Assembly (NCBI GenBank): GCA_021018815.1
Contig: JAITYX010000049.1
Location: forward strand, 3,534,001-3,598,000
Length of the DNA: 64,000 nt
Direction: 5' to 3'
Source: Talinum fruticosum
Lineage: Eukaryota; Streptophyta; Magnoliopsida; Caryophyllales; Talinaceae
Shown here one piece after another: positions 24,454-35,884 of the stretch (the first letter of the stretch is position 1; every line of letters starts with the position of its first letter). The translations under genes were made by a program, and so were the position numbers. Under the pieces are notes generated by a model. The model did not search any database. It saw only the letters and a list, made by a program, of their open reading frames with translations, and was not told where the DNA came from.

Positions 24454-26030
24454 TGAAGGTTTGCTCAAGGAGAGTCTCGAGTCACCCTAGAGGGGGTGAA
24501 TAGGGTGATAGAAAATTGTTTTAGAAAAGACGCACTTTTGTGCAGAAATGATGCAAAGACAGATTCCGAGCCTAAAGATAGAGTCGAAAAGATTGGACTC
24601 GAAATCGGTGAATCGGAAGAAGCAAGAGCACTAAGGTCATGCTCGAGTCTAGAATGAACTCGGAAAGAGAACACAGAGATTTTACGTGGAAACCCTCCCG
24701 GGGCGGAAAACCACGGCCCGTGTCAATCCAGACATGAAGTCAAATCCACTATTTTGAGTCCACAAAATACCGTGAACTTGATGGAACCCGAGTTGCTCCC
24801 TTAGACAACTCTATACAAATTTTCCTAGACTCGAAGTTACCTTATCCGATCTAGTACTTCCTAGCTGAGATAACCCTTACAGCTAGGGACAACTAAGCTG
24901 AGTTAACCTTGACGAGCTTAGTCAAGGGACCTTACAAAGAATGTAAGAAGAGTTTGTAACTAAGTACAAGACCTTACAACTCGTAAAGTAATGAATTACG
25001 AGTGGGAGTTGTAAGTTGAAGATTGGAAGTAAATACAATAACTTTGTTCAAGTAAGTGTATTGATAATGTATTCGGCTACCTTCAAGTCTTGTGAAGTGG
25101 CTTCTTTTATAGAAGACCGGGCAGAGTAGCCGTTATCTTCATCTCGCTGACCGAGAGTCCTCTCGTGACCGTTGAGAAAGGCTTGCTTGAGTCACTCGGA
25201 AAGTATCCGTTGAAATATGGACGTTGGACAACGGTTTAACTCTCTTGGAAGTCCCAAAACCATCGGTTGTGTCTTGATAAATGTGGTGAGATCCACCGTT
25301 AAGCTTGGCGTTCCAGTTTTCCGGATATGGAAGCGGACGACTTCGACACAATCTTCCGAGACTAAAGCGGGGAAGGTGAAAAGCCATATCTCGCTGGTGA
25401 TTTGACGTTCGAGCCGGCTACTTTTGTAGTTTGAAAAGATATCCTCGATTGAATAACCTACAAAAGTAAAACACCTTCGGTTCTCAAAGTATAAAATACT
25501 TTGGTCCAAAGTTAGACACGAGATAATAAAATAATCATGATAATTAACCAACAGATTATCTCGAGTCGAAAAGAAATGGAATTTTCCGAGTCTAATATCC
25601 ATGATACTCGGAATTCCATATGACTTAGTCTTAAGTAAAGAAACACGTTCTATAGCGAATATCGAGTGGGAAAGAACTTGATATAGACTAAGCATGAAAT
25701 GAACTATGAATGCTGACTATGCAAGCAATAGAGTAAATAACCACACGTCGGATTCCGAGTGAGAAACAGTGGAATACGGTATATTCAAAATGTGATTAAT
25801 GCGAGTGAGAGTGGACTCGGAATAAAGAACAAGTTTTCCGAGTCGCTAACCGAAAGCGATGAAAGAGATATGTGAAGGCCGAATCGCATAGAAAGGATAC
25901 TATTTAACTCAAGTAAGTTTCTAAGACACAGAGAATGCCTTGGAATCAAAACTCTATATGAATGACACCGTTATACCCGATTCCTTTTGCATGACTCGAG
26001 AAAGATATAGAGCGATGTCTCGAGTCTTCA
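24454..26030 (-). repeat. 3' LTR of VII
   Basis: 1577 bp, TGAAGGTTTGCTCAAGG to GAGTCTTCA, followed inward by the PPT complement ATCTCCCCTTTTT at 26031-26043. The TATA-like TATAAAA (minus strand) is at 25105-25111. Confidence 0.9.
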
Positions 26031-26410
26031 ATCTCCCCTTTTTGATGAAAGGCATTCCATACTTAAACAGAAACTTTGTTAGAGGAAAATAGATTGATTC
26101 TCGAGTAGTTTGATAAAAAGTAAGGCATATTGAATAGATCGAGCAATATACAATATATCGGAGCAAATTAAAGTATGCTTTAACTCATTAACTCGAAAAA
26201 GAAAGAACTCGTAAATGAATAAGGAAATGCATCAATTAAAAACAAATAAATGACAAGGGCTGAAAGAACTCCCCTAGACAAGACAACCAGTTTCGACTAC
26301 ATTTTCTCCCCTTTGCCTTTCAAGCAAAAACAAGAAGCAAAACGAACGGAGAAAAGTACGGATAATACACATAAGTTGTCCGGACAAAAAGAAAATTTAA
26401 AAGAAGAAAT
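26031..26410 (-). other. PPT and 3' noncoding internal region of VII
   Basis: The minus strand reads AAAAAGGGGAGAT against the LTR. Inward lies the conserved block near 26040-26080 (GGAATGCCTTTCATC on the minus strand) and, near 26268, the complement of GTTGTCTTGTCTAGGGGAG. No coding sequence is seen. Confidence 0.7.
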
Positions 26411-28048
26411 TCTAGAGACAATGAGGAATTGTGACTCGGTGCATGGCTCCAACTAGGAAGGAGGGGATTTCGAGTGGAGGCGGAGGTGCGCCGGCGCCGA
26501 TAAGATCTTGACGATGTGCTTGAGCGCGGCGAAGGGAGAACCGGGATAATTCGCAGGGGCTCGGCTCCGAGGGCCGACCCGGAGAGAGTGGATCGAGGGT
26601 TCTTCCCTTGGGACCTCGGGGGCTGGAGGGGCTGCTTTGGCCGACTCGCCGGAGGAGCGAGATCTTCCGACCCACTCGGATCGCTGTCCGAGCCGAGTAC
26701 AACAATTTGAGCTTGGGGAGCAGGCTGTCCCTCGCCAGTTGCCACGGCCTCTTCTTCCCTTTGCCTGGAAGGGGCCGCCTCAGCCGCAGGTTCCTCAGCA
26801 TCCTCCGCCGCTTCGCCGCTTCTTCCTCGCCTTCCTCACTGTCCGAGGAGGTCGGGCTCGGGCTCGAAGACGCCTCGAGGTGTCTCGAGTCATCCGGTCC
26901 CGAGCCGCCTTGGACCGCCTTTCTCGAGGAGCGCAGCTAGCTCCTTCTGCTCCTTAATCAGCTCCCTCATCTCAAGAACGAGAGACTCGTTGCTCTCGGA
27001 TTTGGGACTCGACCGGTCTTTTGGTTGATGGTCGACCCGAAGAACAGCACTTGAAACCCCGAGCATGTCTCTCGAATTCGGAAGACACAGAGGTGATCTT
27101 GTCCATGAAGACAGGAGACAAGAGGGCAGAGAGAGTTTTGGAAGCACCGGAGGTGGAGGCACCACCAGATGAAGAGGGAAGAGGGAGAGGGGTTGATTTC
27201 CGAGTCCGAGGTGGAGAAGGAAGCCTCGGCTCCGAAGTTGTGAACCCGCACACCGTGGTTAGTTTCCTGGTATCCGTACCCTCGGAGTTCCTTCTTGTCG
27301 ACCACAATGGCCGCCTCGCACACCGCGTTAGGGTCGAGGGAAGAGGAACTTGGAATTGTTTGAAAACAAGGGTGAGAAGAGCACCGAAAGGAAGGGAGGT
27401 GTTCTTCTTGGTTTGGAGTTGAGCTGGCACGACTGCCATCCGCTCAATGATGGAGGGAAGAGGTCGACTTCGTATCCCTCCGGGATATCGAAGAGGGCTT
27501 TGAGGTGCTTGGAGTTGGGGTTCTCCTTGCTAGAATGCTTCGGGAGAAGAAGATTCTCATCGGCAGGAAACATAGAAGCCCGGCTTCGACTTCAACCGAG
27601 TCACGAAAAGTTCTTTCCGGACCCGGGGAATTCTTTAGCGTACTTTTCAAAGAAGTCGTCGGCGACTTCAAGTGAAAGGGATAGGGTTACCTGTTCAAGA
27701 AGAGAGAAGAAACTTTGAACGATCCGTGAAGAAGGGAGGTGTTGATACTGAACAGTAATGTTCCGAACCCGAGAGGTTAGAACATTTTCGGAGTGGGTGA
27801 GATGAGTATAAAACCCGGACACGAGTTCGGGATAGATGAACTCGCTGAAACACAAGAAAGGGTAGACTCCAGTGGTTTGGATATTGGACAACCAGGAGAA
27901 TTTGGTTGTTGGAAAGAATTTGTCGTCCAGACGCAAGGTGCTCGGGTGACAATGGGTTTAGAAGGGGTTGAGCTTTCGGCTTATTGGTGCGAGGCTTCTT
28001 AGAGGATGAAGAAACCTCGAAAGTCGGGGTGGTTTCCTCTTTAGGCAT
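26411..28048 (-). pseudogene. Post-pol ORF of VII (putative plant transposon protein-like)
   Basis: The start codon is the complement of 28046-28048; the protein begins MPKEETTPTFEV. Blocks shared with the copies in VI and VIII are LDDKFFPTTKFSWL, FSEFIYPELVSGFYTHLT, FFEKYAKEFPGSGKNFS, SSKENPNSKHLKALFDIPEG, and PFGALLTLVFKQFQVPLPS. From memory these resemble the 'putative plant transposon protein' domain. The C-terminal third is charged and coiled-coil-like, then Pro/Arg/Ser-rich. Frames change several times. It sits in the env-like slot of SIRE elements but shows no signal peptide or membrane segment. The function is unknown. Confidence 0.6.
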
Positions 28049-28696
28049 TGTGAGAGATGAAAAAAATGAAACTTTTCGAAAGAGAAAGAGAAAGAGAAGG
28101 TGGTGTAGAAGAGAAGAAAACGAAAATGGTAGAAGAAAGAGAGATGAGCAATCGAAAACTTACGAGAGAGAGAGAGAGAGCTTCTTCGACGTCTCGCGGA
28201 CGATCAGGGAACACTATTCACGTAGTAAGCTTCCACGAGAGGAATTTCATTTGAGAGGGAAGGAGTTTGAGAATACCGAGATGAAGATGGATAGTCGTTA
28301 TTTATAAAGAATACGCGCGCCCGTTCACTATCCGTTAAGTAACTCCGTTCTGTCTCAGCCTGTCCATCGGTCATTAATGCCCGTGTGACAGTTCTTCTTC
28401 AACGGTTGAGATAACAATGGTTTGAAATCGGCGGTTATGATCCGATCGCAGCGCTCGAGAAAGAGGGAGAAAAAGGGTTTGAAATTATAATCCGAAACTC
28501 TCCACTGTTTCTAGAGATAGTTTCGTAAAATTTGATGTCCAAATTTCTCTTACTTCGAAGTTTGACTTCGAAAAGTTTCGAGTGACTCGAAACACGTAAA
28601 TAACTATCAGCCCAAGTATCACGTGATCAATCGAACTAATGGTTATTGACAATGAAAGCACATGGCACATAAATATTCAAGAATCATAACACAAAA
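28049..28696 (-). promoter_or_regulatory. pol to post-pol-ORF spacer of VII with candidate internal promoter
   Basis: On the minus strand a TATAAATA box (28299-28306) lies about 250 bp upstream of the post-pol ATG. It is followed by a pyrimidine-rich leader (GA-rich on the plus strand, including (GA)n at about 28168-28183). Upstream is the complement of AACGGTTG (28399-28406). The same arrangement occurs in VI and VIII. Confidence 0.55.
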
Positions 28697-29340
28697 CTAA
28701 GCATTTAACATACCAAGCTCATTCCGAATAAAATGCAATTGATCTTCACGAAGGGGCTTAGTAAATATATCAGCTTAATTGAAGATTAGTCGGAATAAAC
28801 TCAAGTGTAATGTCACCCTTTTCCGAGTGATCGCGTAAGAAGTGATACCCGACTTCAATATGCTTTGTTTTTGAGTGCTCGGACAGATTCTTAGTGATAC
28901 TGATTGCGCTTTGATTGTCACACTTGATTGGAACCGAGTTGAGAGATAGTCCAAGATCCTTCAAGTGTTGTTTTATCCAGAGAATCTGAGTGCAACAAGC
29001 TCCAGCTGCAATATATTCAGCTTCCGCAGTTGATAGAGCTAATGAGTTTTGCTTCTTTGAGTGCCGGGATATTAGGGATTGACCTGTAAATTGGCAAGCT
29101 CCAAATGTGCTCTTTCGATCAACTTTGTATCCCGCATAGTCTCGCGTCTCGAGTACCCAGATCGAGTCGGCTTCGAGTCTCTCGGAGTACCATAGTTCTA
29201 GATTCTCGAGTGCCTGCAAGATATCTCGAATATTCTCTTCACCGCAGATGAGATGTGATTCTTTTGGATTAGCTTGAAATCGTGCGCATAAGCAAACACC
29301 GAACATTATATCTCGGTCCGCTTGAAGTAAGATATAGCAG
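28697..29340 (-). pseudogene. pol: Copia RNase H of VII
   Basis: The pol stop is at 28697-28699 after GMLNA. The RNase H domain (28770-29348, mostly one frame) shows DYAGYKVDRKSTFGACQF, SLISRHSKKQNSLALSTAEAEYIAAGACC, QILWIKQHLKDLGL, KCDNQSAISI and KHIEVGYHFLRD, i.e. most of the catalytic acidic positions of copia RNase H. The tether with QANPKESHL is just upstream. One frameshift separates the last 25 residues (ADIFTKPL type). This is the best preserved domain in the window. Confidence 0.85.
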
Positions 29341-30300
29341 TGATCCAATCATACCCCGATAGAGTTTCGATCTACCGCTTTACCTGTCTCATCCGAGTCG
29401 AGCTTTATACCGCTCGCTCATAGGGGTCGATGCGTGCTTTGCATCTTGAAGTTTGTATTTCTTCAGCAGTTCCTTGGTGTATTTTGATTGATGAACAAAT
29501 ATTCCATCTTTGTCTTGTTTGATTTGCAGCCTCAAGGAAGAAATTGAGTTCTCCCATCATACTCATTTGGAACTCTTGACTCATCAACTCGTAAAATTCT
29601 CGCACGTAAATTCATTAGTAGCACCGAAAATAATATCATCAACATATATTTGAACAATGAGAAAATCTTTCCCTTTGGTCTTTATGAATAGAGTCTTGTC
29701 GATCCGACCTCTTTTAAAATCATTTTGAACCAGGAAGTCGCTCGCTCTTTCATACCAAGCTCTAGGGGCTTGCTTAAGACCATAGAGAGCCTTTTGAAGT
29801 TTGAAAACATGATTTGGAAATTCCGAGTTTTCAAAACCAGGAGGTCGCTCGACATAGACCTCTTCTTCAATAAAACCATTGAGAAAGGCACACTTAATAT
29901 CCATTTGATATAATTTAATATGCATGCAGGATGCAAATGCCAACAAGATTCTAATGGCTTCAATTCTAGCTACCGGTGCAAAGGTTTCCCCACAATCAAT
30001 TCCTTCTTCTTCATTGTAACCTTGAGCTACAAGTCTAGCCTTGTTTCCGACTACTATTCCACCCTCATCCAGCTTTGTTTTTGAAAACCCATTTGGTTCC
30101 TATAACGGGGTGGTCGAAGGTCGGTTGGTCGGAGTCCGGACTTGGTTTCTTTCGAATCGATTCAGCTCTTCTTGCATGGCCTCTACCCATTCGGGTTCAT
30201 TAAGGGCTTCTAGTGCATTTTTGGGTTCAGTTAGTGAAATGAATGCAAGTGAATGCACATAGATTATGAAGAGAAGAACGAGTTCTTACCCCACCGTTGA
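29341..30300 (-). pseudogene. pol: Copia reverse transcriptase of VII
   Basis: RT copies the element RNA into DNA. The segment 29584-29946 reads YQMDIKCAFLNGFIEEEVYVERPPGF, FKLQKALYGLKQAPRAWYER, DKTLFIKTKGKDFLIVQIYVDDIIFG, including the catalytic YVDD. The N-terminal blocks (IGTKWVF, DEGGIV type, [18 protein letters not shown]) lie at about 29960-30130 in other frames. The C-terminal block MSQEFQMSMMGELNFFL is at 29405-29605. Several frameshifts, some at TCGAG sites, break it. Confidence 0.85.
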
Positions 30301-31560
30301 TATCGAAATTATGTTTTCTGGGGATGACTCGGAAGTAAATTTGAATGCTTTACCAGCTTCTTTGATTTACCAGTGTTTGTGGATCGAATAGCTTGATCTT
30401 CGAAGCTTGTTCCGAGTGATCGGCTTCATTGACTTGCTCGCTCCGAGCGACTTCTTGAGCTATTTCATTTTGAACTTCCTCGTTCCGAGTGATCTCCTTC
30501 TAAGTCTTTGTAAGCTCATCTTCGTCATCATCCTTTCGAGCTTCAGCTTCCGAGTATGAAGATTCACTTGGTTTTTCCCTGTTCAAGCTCATCAAACACT
30601 ACGTGGATACTTTCTTCCACTTTGTTAGTTCTCTTATTGAAGATACGGTAAGGTTTGCTATGAGAAGAGTAACCTAGAAAAATTCCTTCGTCTCGACCGA
30701 GCATCAAACTTGGTCGATGATCCTTACCATTGTTGTGGACAAAGCACTTACATCCGAAAGATCTCGAAATGGGCAATGTTTGGCTTCCTCCCTTTGTAGA
30801 GCTCATAAGGTGTTTTCTTCGTAATGGGTCCGATGAGGCATCGATTGAGAGTGTAGTTGGCCGTGTTTACCGCTCTCGCCTGTAAATAGTAAGGCAAGTT
30901 GTGTTCAATCATCATCGTCCTTGCTATTTCTTCAAGGGTTCTGTTCTTTCTCTCAACTACTCCATTCTCGTTGAGGAGTTCTGGGTGCCGAGAAGTTGTG
31001 AGAAATTCCATTCTTGTCACAAAACTCGAGAATTCTCGAGTAATCGAACTCCCTTCCATGGTCGGTTCGAATCTTTTGAATCCGAGTCCTGGGACTCCAC
31101 TTGAATCTTTCTACGAGCTTGCTGAACTCCTTGAAGGCTTCATTCTTATGCTTGAGAAAACACACCCGGTAAATCTTGAAAAATAATCAATGATAACAAG
31201 TATGTAAGATTTACCTCCGAGACTCTTTACAGAATTTCACCACATAGGTCCATATGGAGTAATTCAAGCACGTTGGATGTGGAAACTGTCTTCAGAGATT
31301 TGAATGAAGATCCGACTTGTTTCCTCTCGGTGCATGCTTCACATACTTTATCCTTCTCAAACGCACGCTTAGGTAATCCTCTAACCAGATGATGAGATGC
31401 AAGCTTTTTGATAGTATGCATGCTAATATGACCTAATCTACGATGCCAAGTCCAAGAATCATCTTGAAGAGATGCTTTCAAACAGATAAATTCTGACTTG
31501 GGTCGAAAGAGGGATGATGTAGGTATTACCCGATCTCTTACCCGAAAGTTTTACCTCTTT
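30301..31560 (-). pseudogene. pol: Copia integrase of VII
   Basis: The gag-pre-integrase region (31227-31481) reads TWHRRLGHISMHTIKKLASH with CEACTERKQ, keeping the HHCC ligands. The integrase core starts LELLHMDLCGEI. KHKNEAFKEFSKL, KIRTDHGREFDYS, and NENGVVERKNRTLEEIARTMMIEHNLP (30748-31059) cover the catalytic region. NYTLNRCLIGPITKKTPYELYKGRKP and the C-terminal GCKCFVHNNGKDH, EGIFLGYS and ESIHVVFDE follow to about 30570. The acidic hinge to RT occupies 30301-30560. Frameshifts separate the blocks. Confidence 0.8.
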
Positions 31561-31860
31561 GGTGATTTCATCTCGTGATGTAGCACTTGGATTGAGTGAA
31601 TTTTACCTCTTGACCTTTGTCACAAAGTCGGGAGATGCTAAGTAAGTTGTACTTTAGTCCTTTGACAAGGTAGACTCGGGCTCACCAGATTGTTTCCATT
31701 ACCAATCTTCCCAATGCCCACTATCTTGCCCTTGTCGTCATCACCAAAGGTCACCTTTCCTCCTTTATATGACTCCAGCTCGTAAAAGAGTCCTTGGTCA
31801 CCCGACATATATCGAGAACATCCACCGTCCAGTACCAATGTCCTTTTGATCTTTTCTGAG
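31561..31860 (-). pseudogene. pol: Copia protease of VII
   Basis: The minus strand reads VLDGGCSRYMSGDQGLFYEL then GGKVTFGDDDKGKIVGIGKIG (31638-31838). The catalytic triplet is D-G-G in place of D-S-G, a substitution also seen in VIII. The flap-side sequence is well kept, ending where a frameshift precedes LKYNLLSISRL. Confidence 0.75.
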
Positions 31861-33706
31861 TGACCCGCAAAACAGAGAGAATCTAACCCTTCTCACTTCC
31901 TTTAACGAACCCAAGAACATTTCTTACTCGTGGTCCTTTCTCGAGGAAGAAGGTGCTTCGAACCCATATTTGAATGACTTTGGGTTTAGTCTCGATTCTC
32001 GAGTCTTCTTCTCGGAGAACCGAGTCCGTGTCTCTTTCCTTTTAAAAACCTTTCCTTTTGAAACAGGAGAAAATGGTTTCCTTTTGTAAATAGGTCCGGG
32101 TTTAGTCCTCCTTTCATTTTTGTGAATGGGACCATGCTCAGCCTTTTGAACTTAACAGCTTCGGAATCCTTTTTGAACAATTCCGAGTAAGAATTAGATT
32201 CTTCCTCCTTGTTGAAACCAAGACCTTCTTTTCTAAAAGAGACACGTTGTGAACCTAAGAGCATATCAAGGTTCTTCTGTCCTCGAGTAAACTTTAAAAC
32301 CAGATCTCGAGACTCAGTGAGCTTCGTTTCAGCTTGCTCATTTTCTTTTCTGAGTAACTCGGACTCGGCCTCATTAGTTTGAGCACTTGTCATGAGTTCT
32401 CTCGAGTGTGAGTCTCAGCTTTTCCAATTCGTTTTTTAAAGAAGTGCTCTCGTAAGTGATTGACTCAAGTTGTTCCTTGAAATGAGAAGAATCGAATTGG
32501 ACTTTTCTTCCAAAGTAAAGATGTATTTAGCTAAATCAACTTTGGAGAATTTGAGGAAGTAGTTTATTACCTCTTGAGGATCAGCTTCCTCATTATCTAA
32601 GTCTCGTGTCTCGAGTCCGACTCTTTTCAGCCTTCCGAGTCGTGGATCGCCATCGGACACTTTGAGTCATCTCGAGTCTTCGTCGTCTTCGGATGAATCC
32701 TCATCACTCCATGTTGCCATCATGGCCTTTTTCTTCTTCCCTGTCCCTTCTTCGTTTTGGACAGTCCTTGACTATGTGGTCTTTGCTGCCACATTCAAAA
32801 CATCCGTAATTCTTAGACAAAGATAACTTTGAGGGTGAAGAAAACTTACCTTTTCTGTCTCTCTTGTCCTTTTGTAAAATTCTTCTTTTGGTCTTTTGTC
32901 CCATCTTTTATGCTTCATCATTCTCTTGAAACCTCTTGCAATGAGTGCCATGGGATCATCTTCCGAGTCGAGGAGCTCTGAATTGCTTCTTTGGATTCTC
33001 GAGGCTTTAAGCGCAATGTTCCTTTTGGAAGTACCCTCAGCATCTTCTTCTTCCAAGTGTATCTCATGAGTCGAAGCTTTCCGATGAGCTCGTCCGGCTT
33101 CAAGAGTGAGAGGTTCTCGAGCCTCTTCTATGGCAAGTCACCTGAGGACCCCATCGTCTCTTGGGTAGGCTTCGAGAATTTTTCGACACATTTCTTCATG
33201 GGAGATCTTCTTTCCCGGAGATTTGAGATTGTTGGTGATCTCAGTGAAGCGTATGAACATCCGAGTAATGTTCTCTTCTCGGCTCCATTTTGAAAAGCTC
33301 ACATTTGTGAAGATACTCGGCCGATCTTTGCTTGTCTCACCCGACTTGTACCTTCGTAGGTGTTGACCAGAGTGTCCCACACCTCTTTAGCAGAGTCACA
33401 GGCAGAGACTCGATTATATTCTTCCGAGCTTATGGCGCACATGAGGATGTTCATGGCTTTGAAGTTCTTTCGAACTTCTCGCTTCGCCGGCGTGAACTCG
33501 ACCTTTGTCTTTGGAAGGATTCTCAATTCATTTGTCTTTGTTGGAATGTAGTTTCCTTGTTGTATGATTTCTCATACTTCTTCATCGTGATCCATGAGGA
33601 AACATTCCATAAGCTTCTTCCAAGTGACCGAAATTTGAACCTTTGAATTTTGGTGGCCTCGTTGGAAGATCTACCTTCGTCGAACTCTCCAGTGTTCTCG
33701 AGCCAT
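31861..33706 (-). pseudogene. gag: Copia gag of VII
   Basis: The start codon is the complement of 33704-33706. The family start reads ATG GCT CGG AAC, but here an extra A gives CGAG and an immediate frameshift. UBN2 blocks follow: NILMCAISSEEYNRV, KEVWDTLVNTYEGTSRV (33299-33526), NITRMFIRFTEITNNLKSPGKKISHEEMCRKILEAYPRDD (33138-33380) and KPDELIGKL. The knuckle CFECGSKDHIVKDCPKRRRD (32704-32904) is intact CX2CX4HX4C. The coiled-coil tail and the basic linker KRKRHGLGSPRRR close it. Several breaks coincide with TCGAG variants. Confidence 0.8.
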
Positions 33707-33753
33707 CCGATCTTCAAACCTTTGGACTCGTTAGATCCTTTCCGAAAGGCTAG

Positions 33754-33764
33754 GCTCGATACCA
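33754..33764 (-). other. Primer-binding site of VII
   Basis: TGGTATCGAGC on the minus strand, two bases from the 5' LTR. Confidence 0.8.
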
Positions 33765-33766
33765 AT

Positions 33767-35344
33767 TGAAGGTTTTCTCAAGGAGAGTCTCGAGTCACCC
33801 TAGAGGGGGTGAATAGGGTGATAGAAAATTCTTTTAGAAAAGACGCACTTTTGTGCGTAAATGATGCAAAGACAGATTCCGAGTCTAAAGATAGAGTCGA
33901 AAAGATTGGACTCGTAAATCAGTGAATCGAAGAAGCAAGAGCACTAAGGCCGTCTCGAGTCTAGAATGAACTCGTAAAGAGAACACAGAGATTTTACATG
34001 GAAACCCTCCCGGGGCAGAAAACCACGGCCCGTGTCAATCCAGCACACGAAGTCAAATCCACTATTTTGAGTCCACAAAATACCGTGAACTTGATAGAAC
34101 CCGAGTTGCTCCCTTAGACAACTCTATACAAATTTTCCTAGACTCGAAGTTACCTTATCTCGATCTAGTACTTCCTAGCCGAGATAACCCTTACAGCTAG
34201 GGACAACTAAGCCGAGTTAACCTTTACAACTTAGTCAAGGGACCTTACAAAGAATGTAAGAAGAGTTTGTAACTAAGTACAAGACCTTACAACTCGTAAA
34301 GTAATGAATTACAGAGTGGGAGTCGTAAGTTGAAGATTGAAAGTAAATACAATAACTTTGTTCAAGTAAGTGTATTGACAATGTATTCGGCTACCTTCAA
34401 GTCTTGTGAAGTGGCTTCTTTTATAGAAGACCAGGCGAGTAGCCGTTATCTTCATCTCGCCGACCGAGAGTCTTCTCGTGACCGTTGGTAGAAACTTTCC
34501 GAGTCACTCGTAAAGTATCCGTTGAAATATGAACGTTGAACAACGGTTTAACTCTCTTGGAAGTCCCAAAACCATCGGTTGTGTCTTGAAAAATGGGGTG
34601 GAAACCACCGTTAGGCTTGGCGTTCCAGTTTTCCGGATATGGAAGCGCATGACTTCCGACACAATCTTCCGAGACTAAAGCGAGGAAGGTGAAAAGCCAT
34701 ATCTCGCTGGTGATTTGACGTTCAAGCTTCAGCTACTTTTGTAGTTTGAAAAGATATCCTCGATTGAATAACCTACAAAAGTAAAACACCTTCGGTTCTC
34801 AAAGTATAAAATACTTTGGTCCAAAGTTAGACACGGATAATAAAATAATCATGATAATTAACCAACAGATTATCTCGAGTCGAAAAGAAATGGAATTTTC
34901 TAAGTCTAATATCCATGATACTCGTAATTCCATATGACTTAGTCTTAAGTAAAGAAACACGTTCTATAGCGAATATCGAGTGGGAAAGAACTTGATATAG
35001 ACTAAGCATGAAATGAACTATGAATGCCGACTATGCAAGCAATAGAGTAAATAACCACACGTCGATTCTCGAGTGAGAAACAATGGAATACAGGTATATT
35101 CAAAATGTGATTAATCTGAGTGAGAGTGGACTCGGAATAAAGAACAAGTTTTCCGAGTCGCTAACCGAAAAGCGATGAAAGAGATATGTGAAGGCCGAAT
35201 CGCATAGAAAGGATACTATTTAACTCAAGTAAGTTTCTAAGACACAGAGAATGCCTTGGAATCAAAACTCTATATGAATGACATCGTTATACCCGATTCC
35301 TTTTGCATGACTCGTAAAGATATAGAGCAATGTCCGAGTCTTCA
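33767..35344 (-). repeat. 5' LTR of VII
   Basis: 1578 bp, from TGAAGGTTTTCTCAAGG to GAGTCTTCA, directly followed by the duplication AGAGG. TATAAAA (minus strand) is at 34419-34425. Confidence 0.9.
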
Positions 35345-35884
35345 AGAGGAATTTAATCAATTTGAAAGAAACCAAGTATGCACTTTGACCAAACGACCTT
35401 CTAACCACCCAATCATAGGAACCAAATGGGTTTCCAAGAACAAACTGGATGAGGATGGGTTAGTAGCCGGAAATAAGGTTACACTTGTGTGTCAAGGTTA
35501 CAATCAAGAAGAAGGGATTGATTGTGGGGAAACCTTTACACCAGTTGCTAAGATTGAAGCAATTAGAATCCTATTGGTATTTACATCAAGCATGACTTTT
35601 AAGTTGTATCAAATGGATGTAAAATGTGCTTTTTAAATGGTTTCATTCAAGAGGAAGTCTATGTTGAGCAACCCCTGGATTTGAAAACTCAAAATTTCCA
35701 AATCATGTTTTCAAGTTACAAAAGGCTATTTATGGTCTTAAACAAGCTCCCATAGCTTGCTATGAAAGACTCGAGCACTTTCTTTGTTGAAAATGATTTC
35801 AAAAGAGGGCAGATTGACAAAACTCTTTTCATAAAAACCTAAGGGAAAGATTGTCTTATTGTTTTAATTTATGTTGATGATATA
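35345..35884 (+). pseudogene. pol: Reverse transcriptase of VI, N-terminal two thirds
   Basis: The frame resumes with EEFNQFERNQV, then [46 protein letters not shown] and YQMDVKCAF. It then hits a stop where one base is missing in CTTT(C)TAAATGG (35633). Later blocks (GFIQEEVYVEQPLDL, LQKAIYGLKQAP, DKTLFIK) are in other frames. The segment ends at YVDDI, where element VIII inserted (duplication ATATA). The catalytic YVDD is therefore the last intact motif before the break. Confidence 0.85.

Larger units (their letters stand above)
24454..35344 (-). mobile_element. Complete Ty1/copia SIRE-like element VII, nested in VI
   Basis: This 10,891-bp minus-strand element has LTRs 24454-26030 and 33767-35344 and the perfect duplication AGAGG (24449-24453 and 35345-35349). 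On its own strand the order is 5' LTR, PBS, gag, protease, integrase, RT, RNase H (stop at 28697), spacer with TATA box, post-pol ORF, PPT and 3' LTR. The LTRs show about 8 differences in the first 170 bp, the lowest divergence of the three full copies by eye, so it is probably the youngest. It lies antiparallel to its host element VI. Confidence 0.92.

Noticed and set aside
25139..25695. Frames of 60-170 codons inside copia LTRs
   Set aside because: These and similar frames (e.g. 7665-7931, 34827-35009, 10334-10555) lie wholly within LTRs or PPT-proximal noncoding DNA. They are not conserved as frames between LTR copies.
26516..27422. Plus-strand frames opposite the post-pol ORF of VII
   Set aside because: They are shadows of the GC-richer minus-strand coding region. 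The conserved blocks are all on the minus strand.
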